In this document: positions 59,111 to 64,000 of the stretch, in pieces
Position numbering within the stretch: position 1 is the stretch's first letter
Layout: each line of letters opens with the position of its first letter
Assembly (NCBI GenBank): GCA_933228895.1
Contig: OW121852.1
Coordinates: 126,847,544-126,911,543 of the forward strand
Direction of reading: 5' to 3'
DNA: 64,000 nt
Source of the DNA: Platycnemis pennipes
Lineage: Eukaryota > Arthropoda > Insecta > Odonata > Platycnemididae
Notes under the pieces: model-generated
Told to the model about the DNA's origin: nothing
The model's database searches: none
Seen by the model: the letters and a program-made list of their open reading frames with translations, nothing else
Translations under genes and position numbers: made by a program

Positions 59111-62100
59111 GAATGAATGAATGAATGAATGAATGAATTTATTTTCTCCAGTAGCATTACATAAAATATAACAAGACATATATGCATACACTTAGCACGT
59201 GGAGATAATTTAGGGTGTCAGAAGGGTACCTGTATATGACACCCTTACAAACATTGGCACATGTGAAATCGAAGAAAATGGAAAAAAAATGAAACAATTT
59301 TAGTTTTTAACACTGACAGGGAACTTATTCCTCGCAACATAAGGTAAGCAAAAATTTATGAAAATAAAGAACAAGACAACATAAAGTTAATTTTTTTAAC
59401 AAAAAATCGTAATTTAAAAAAAAAACCAGTTATAATCAGCACAAGTATGAATCTACTTCCTCTTTTTGTAACAACCATTTTGTTAATCTTTTAAGAAAGA
59501 CAGGTGAACTATTTGCATGAATTATATGGTGTGGCAGCAAGTTGTACATTTTGGGCCCTAGATACACAAATGATCTTTTGTACATAGATATGTTGGGTTT
59601 GGTATACCTTATAAAGTATTTGTCTCTTGTATTATAACCAGTTTTTTGGATAGTCGTTCCAAACAATATAGGCCTATCACCAGATCGGATGAAAAACATC
59701 CTTAATGTTCTGTACAAGTACAAATGCCTTATTGGAAGTAAGTTCAATTTTAGGAATAAAGGAAATGAGTGCTCATAGCGGGTTTTTAAAGTTAGAATTC
59801 GAACAATCCTCTTTTGTAACACAACAACTGGTTGCAAAGCATTTTTATAGGCACTTCCCCAGCAAATCAACCCATATGTCAACTTAGACTGGGCAAGGGC
59901 GCAGTAAATCGCCTTGCGAAAGATTAATGGGCATTTATTGCGAATAAAATACATTTTGGATAAGCAGGACCGTAGCACCTTAGCAACATCTTCAATGTGC
60001 TTTTTCCATTTTAAACATTGGTCTACGTGTACACCAAGGTATTTATACACCTCTACCTTCTCAATTTTCGGACAGAAACAACATATTTTATCACAGTCAG
60101 AGTTGTGATAAATTATCTTCCAATTGTGCACACAGCTATTAGATAAATCATAGCATATAAACTTAGTCTTTTCACTTAATTCCAGTCCATTATAGTCGAA
60201 CCAATCACGTAAGGTACACAAGTCCATGTTCACATTGTTTTCTAGCTGCTTCCACGTCAACGAAGCATAGCAAAAAGCTATGTCGTCCGCAAAAGCAGTT
60301 AATTTGCCTTTGAATGTGTGATCACATAAGTCATTAATATATATTAGAAAAAGGATTGGTCCTAATACAGAACCTTGAGGTACACCAGAACAAATCATTT
60401 TGTATTCACTGAGATGATCATTTACTCGTACACACTGGGAACGGTCATGTAAATAGCTTTGGAACCATTTTAGTGAGACTCCACGTATACCCAAATGATA
60501 CAGTTTACTTAAAAGAATGTCATGGTTCAAAGTATCAAATGCTTTCGAAATGTCAATAAATAAACTAATCACCCTCCTATGGGAGTTTATTGCCGAATAC
60601 ACTTGACTGAAGTGTAAGGCAAGTGCATCCTCTGTGCACTTATTAGACATAAAGCCGAACTGATTTTGACTAAAAAAGTTGCACTTGTTCAAGAATTTAA
60701 TCAACCTAGATTTAACAAGCTTTTCTAATATCTTGGAAAAAATTGACAGCAATGAAATAGGCCTGTAATTCCGTACTTCAGTTTTGTCACCCTTTTTATG
60801 AATTGGAATCACAATAGCCTTCTTAAGTGAACTGGGAAATTCTCCATTTAACAGGCTCAGGTTGCATACGTGAGCAAATACTGGTGCAATATCTTGGATG
60901 ATAACCTTTAACATTTTAGTATTTATCCCGTCAGGACCTGGAGATTTCCTCTGTGGAAGTGATTTGACTATATTAATAATATCAGTGGGTAAAACTGGCT
61001 CTAGGAAAAAAGAACCGGGGGGAGATTGTGTAGCACAAGGGTTTTTCAATTGCTTACTGATGTTTATACGGGTTTTACTTGAATCAAAGATACTAATAAA
61101 GTAATTATTAAATTCAGACGCTAAATCAAATGAATTCTTTATTGTTTTACCATTTAATTTCAATTCTAAAGTATCAGGACATGCTGTTTTCTCTCCCACC
61201 AATTCCTTTAACAAATTCCATTGTTGTCCAACATTACCGCGAAATTCTTGAAATTTGCTCATATAGTATTCATTTGACGCAGACCTTAACTTATTCCTTA
61301 GTTTATTTCTATACTTTAGAAATTTCATTCGAAGACTGTTGTTGTTAGGATGGCGCCTAGTTTTCCTTAAGAGATCGTTTCTATTTTCAATCATTTTCAG
61401 CAGGTTTTCATTCATCCAAGGTTTCAGAAACATCGGTGAAATTTTTGGACTTAGTTCGTATTTCGATTGTTCAAGACTGGTACACAAAGAATCCATCATC
61501 AAATCAAAGGCTGTGGAAGCATTGGTCTCTGTGTATACCGGAGACCAGTCAACATTGTTAACTAAGGATATGAAAGTTTTAATGTTTGTTTTTTTTACAA
61601 CATTTGTTTTCCCCTTGGTACAGTCATCGGAATGAATTTCAGAGGTAGAAATGTTAAATTCAACCATGGAATGATCAGTGATAGCCAAATGGTGCACATT
61701 TACAGACATTTTATATTTATATGAATGGTAAATTCTGGCAAAAACATGATCAATACAAGTTGCGGAATTTTTAAATATTCTGGTAGGTTGATCAATTAAA
61801 CTGGTTAAGCCGTAAGAACTCATCAGATTAATGTAGTGATCACGTTGGTCATTATATGCCAGTATATTTATATTAATATCCCCCATTACTACTAAATTAT
61901 TTTTACAGTCTCTTAAAATAGGTTCTATATCCTCAAAAAATGATTTTGCTGGTATATTTTGGTATCGGTAAATACACAACAGATGTATTTCTATACTATT
62001 TAAGGATATGCGTAACAATATACAGTCAGCGGAACCTACTGTTATTGGAACTAAACAAGATTTGATCTCTTCCTTAACGTACACCATCACACCTTTTGCT

Positions 62101-62385
62101 CTACTATTGTCATTACATTTTGAAAAACATTTATAACCAGGAATTTTATACATAACGACCTCAGAGCTCGTTATCCATATTTCTGTTAACATTATTACTG
62201 CTGCTTTTTCGGTGAAGGAATTTAGATTAGTCAGCAAGTATTCGAAGTTACTTCTTAAACTACGAATATTTTGGTGAACAAATGTTAAATTAGTAGTCAA
62301 AATTTCTGAACCAACTCGGTTTAACATGCATTGACTGTTTTCATTTGCCATTAAAAATTTGATCACAAGTTTTTTAAATCATCAA
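59111..62385 (-). mobile_element. Non-LTR retrotransposon inserted in the hAT element
   Basis: Minus-strand LINE. Its 3' end at 59111-59138 is a (GAAT)n tract as read on plus, that is a (CATT)n tail in element sense. Its 5' end is only about 20 bp upstream of the ORF start, so any ORF1 and 5' UTR are missing. A short TTTT at each junction may be the target duplication. The 3' UTR is about 300 bp. Confidence 0.85.
59436..62366 (-). CDS. Intact APE-RT polyprotein (ORF2) of a LINE
   Basis: 976 residues without a stop. It nicks target DNA and copies its RNA into the nick. Residues 28-240 form an apurinic-type endonuclease with the expected motifs: N33 (HQNIRS), E62 (TEIW), D163 and N165 (GDININ), D206-H207 (IDHVFA) and D231-H232 (TDHSMVE). 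Residues about 450-750 form the reverse transcriptase, with PQRKSPGPDG (471-480), FIDISKAFD (603-611), GVPQGS (661-666) and FADD (692-695), so the catalytic aspartates are in place. The C-terminal block (YLGVHV, LTYGLICWGSAYK) and length suit the CR1/L2/Daphne group; the exact clade is inference. No RNase H domain is present. The first ATG at 62366 is the natural start, about 30 residues before the endonuclease. Loss of everything upstream means the copy is probably not autonomous now. Confidence 0.88.
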   Translation of the reverse strand: MIKFLMANENSQCMLNRVGSEILTTNLTFVHQNIRSLRSNFEYLLTNLNSFTEKAAVIMLTEIWITSSEVVMYKIPGYKCFSKCNDNSRAKGVMVYVKEEIKSCLVPITVGSADCILLRISLNSIEIHLLCIYRYQNIPAKSFFEDIEPILRDCKNNLVVMGDININILAYNDQRDHYINLMSSYGLTSLIDQPTRIFKNSATCIDHVFARIYHSYKYKMSVNVHHLAITDHSMVEFNISTSEIHSDDCTKGKTNVVKKTNIKTFISLVNNVDWSPVYTETNASTAFDLMMDSLCTSLEQSKYELSPKISPMFLKPWMNENLLKMIENRNDLLRKTRRHPNNNSLRMKFLKYRNKLRNKLRSASNEYYMSKFQEFRGNVGQQWNLLKELVGEKTACPDTLELKLNGKTIKNSFDLASEFNNYFISIFDSSKTRINISKQLKNPCATQSPPGSFFLEPVLPTDIINIVKSLPQRKSPGPDGINTKMLKVIIQDIAPVFAHVCNLSLLNGEFPSSLKKAIVIPIHKKGDKTEVRNYRPISLLSIFSKILEKLVKSRLIKFLNKCNFFSQNQFGFMSNKCTEDALALHFSQVYSAINSHRRVISLFIDISKAFDTLNHDILLSKLYHLGIRGVSLKWFQSYLHDRSQCVRVNDHLSEYKMICSGVPQGSVLGPILFLIYINDLCDHTFKGKLTAFADDIAFCYASLTWKQLENNVNMDLCTLRDWFDYNGLELSEKTKFICYDLSNSCVHNWKIIYHNSDCDKICCFCPKIEKVEVYKYLGVHVDQCLKWKKHIEDVAKVLRSCLSKMYFIRNKCPLIFRKAIYCALAQSKLTYGLICWGSAYKNALQPVVVLQKRIVRILTLKTRYEHSFPLFLKLNLLPIRHLYLYRTLRMFFIRSGDRPILFGTTIQKTGYNTRDKYFIRYTKPNISMYKRSFVYLGPKMYNLLPHHIIHANSSPVFLKRLTKWLLQKEEVDSYLC

Positions 62386-62458
62386 TTTTCGATGTATCGT
62401 CAAAAAAACATCGAGTAGTCCGATACATCGATGTCGATGTGACATACCTTTGCAGAGT

Positions 62459-64000
62459 TCGACCTCAGTCGTAAACGACGTGAAGTCATCACACCAATTT
62501 TCCTGGCCGTAGCAGCTTTCACGGATGACTCACTAAAACCACTGTCGGGTCAAGATCACGGCCGGCGGCGGCGAGTCCTCCTCTGACCTTCCAATTGTTG
62601 GATCTCCATCGCAGCGCGAATGAAGAGCCGTAATACGATGACGCAACACCAACCGTCTGTTTCCAGGTCCTTCCATGAATGAATGAACCCCAACACATCC
62701 TAACATTCGACACCGATACGAAAGATTATCGATTTCACGTCGAATTGGGCTTATTTCGTATGGGAATTACGTTTAAAACGGGCAAAACGATCCTATCGCA
62801 ACCATTAAAATTAGGAATTCAGAAGATAAAGAAAAGCATTTTCACACCATTCATCACCTTTGCTATAAAAATCTTTTTATGAAGGGGTGATTCAGATTCA
62901 GATGCAGGGAGAGATTTCCAAAACGCCTTAGTTCAACAAGGGAACTTGGAAATTATTCAATGTCAATGTTTGGGTTGTGGGGAGTTAGGTGTGATCACTG
63001 TACTATGTGGGAAAAAAGTTGCCCAACAAATGGAGCGTTGCCACTATCGCTCTGAGAGATAATTCCTTTCTTTCCTTTCTGACGGTACATTATGCTTTTG
63101 GTCTCGGTACCACGAGGGAACTTCAAACAAAGTAAACAGGTGGTGGACTCATCGCCCGTGTATGGGACGGGATACCGGCCAGGTGGCAGGGGGGGGGGGG
63201 GGGGGGGGGGGGAGAACTCTTTTCGAAGTTGAGGTTTGAGGTTGAAGGGGGTGCATAATTTACAGGGTACCATATGCTATCCTTCAAGTTAGTTCATTCC
63301 GTAGATCGCTGTTGTTCAATTACTGTAACAAAGTTACATTTGCAATTATTAAGCCTCTCAAGAAAATATGTGCGATACCTTACGTTGGCGTGCACTCAAT
63401 AATTAATCACGACGATATTGACCAAAGAGTACATTTTGTACACACAGTCCACGCGAAAAGACTTAAAGACGCGAAAAGACGCGAAAAGTTGAAGGCTTTT
63501 ATATCTAAAAAAAAAACGGAAGGAGCGATACTCATACAGAGCATATCAACGTGTAGATAACTCAGTCTTTTTTTCAATGCAGGTAACAGATTTTTTTAAT
63601 AATTACTTTTGAGGTATCTACGTATTTGCAGTGAGGATGAAACATTGCACAATTTATTTCGAGTCGCAGAGGGCAGCGTCACTTTTACAGGTGGCATAAC
63701 AATATGAAATGAACAAATATAAGGGAGTTCCGATAGAATATGAATTGTACTTTTGCCATGATGTTCTCTGAGTTTCAAATGATTGACTTATATTCGTTTA
63801 AGTTATTCTAGCAAATTTACGAAACAGGATTTTCTCCGTAAGTATGCAACATTAGAAGCACGCAAACACCCTCTTCTTCAATTGAAAATTTCTAATGAGA
63901 ATCTATTAACGTCATAACACTTGACCATGCCGCAATGCTTTATTTGAATTTTATATTTTTTTAAAACGAGTTGGGAGAGAACGCGGAAACGCCGAACAGC
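62459..64000. other. Unassigned, with a GC-richer block and a poly-G tract
   Basis: About 62460-62700 is GC-richer, with no gene recognised. From 62700 to 64000 short ORFs (60-92 codons) have no domain support. The poly-G tract is listed separately. Confidence 0.4.
63189..63212 (+). repeat. Poly-G tract, 24 G
   Basis: An uninterrupted run of 24 G on the plus strand. It can form G-quadruplexes and is a frequent site of length error in sequencing and assembly, so the exact count should not be trusted. Confidence 0.95.

Larger units (their letters stand above)
58338..62450. mobile_element. hAT element split by a LINE
   Basis: The left part (58338-59110) and right part (62386-62450) are together a copy of the hAT element at 42999-43905. 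The left end TAAGGATGCCACATCG and right end CGATGTGACATACCTT are flanked by TGCAGAGT at 58330-58337 and 62451-62458, again a perfect 8-bp duplication. The join falls within TCGATGTTTT, next to GATGTATCG, where the 42999 copy is continuous. Compared with that copy it lacks about 75 bp of the transposase relic. Confidence 0.88.

Overview
The window looks like a gene-poor, transposon-rich stretch of a large animal genome, most likely an arthropod and probably an insect. The reasons are its AT-rich composition, the absence of operons or closely packed ORFs, intron-like splice signals, and a repeat set typical of insects: Penelope-like elements (PLEs) with GIY-YIG domains, several non-LTR retrotransposon groups, tRNA-derived SINEs, and hAT and PIF/Harbinger-like elements. 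The species cannot be named from sequence alone. No conserved housekeeping gene was recognised, and no rRNA, functional tRNA or CRISPR array.

Layout. 1-4700: a candidate coding exon with a chromodomain-like motif (485-670), then a roughly 340-bp tandem array (about 1187-2954) in which most units carry a possible frame-preserving microexon, a GTGTCA minisatellite, a 184-bp tandem array with palindromes, and a possible terminal exon with AATAAA. 4700-9140: AT-rich DNA, a non-LTR 3' end with a (GTT)n tail, a duplicated block split by a PLE-type insertion, and a SINE fragment. 9141-23690: mostly unassigned, with foldback PLE termini, two duplicated blocks, a SINE foldback and a 137-bp array carrying nuclear-receptor-like half-sites. 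23860-26692: a broken RNase H-type LINE, a 120-bp array, long (AT)n tracts, a PLE GIY-YIG relic and a MITE. 28001-28850 is a hAT element with a perfect 8-bp target duplication; 29229-29906 is a second PLE.

31222-34406 is the most gene-like locus. It has a TATA motif, a possible first exon and intron, and a long second exon made mainly of a 90-bp repeat organised in 540-bp higher-order units. In each higher-order unit a one-base loss and a one-base gain switch the ORF between two open frames, so the predicted protein alternates disordered Thr/Gln-rich blocks with Leu-rich helical blocks.

34407-64000 is almost entirely mobile DNA: LINE 3' fragments (38556-39480, 40520-40740, 45480-47560, 49584-50490), hAT elements with exact 8-bp duplications (42999-43905, 54978-55335, 58338-62450), Harbinger-like elements (48678-49128, 54111-54886, 55500-56107), a PLE (53345-53990) and an intact APE-RT ORF (59436-62366, minus strand) from a LINE inserted inside the last hAT copy. 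Features do not act as a pathway. They record successive waves of insertion, and the nested 58338-62450 locus gives a clear relative order.
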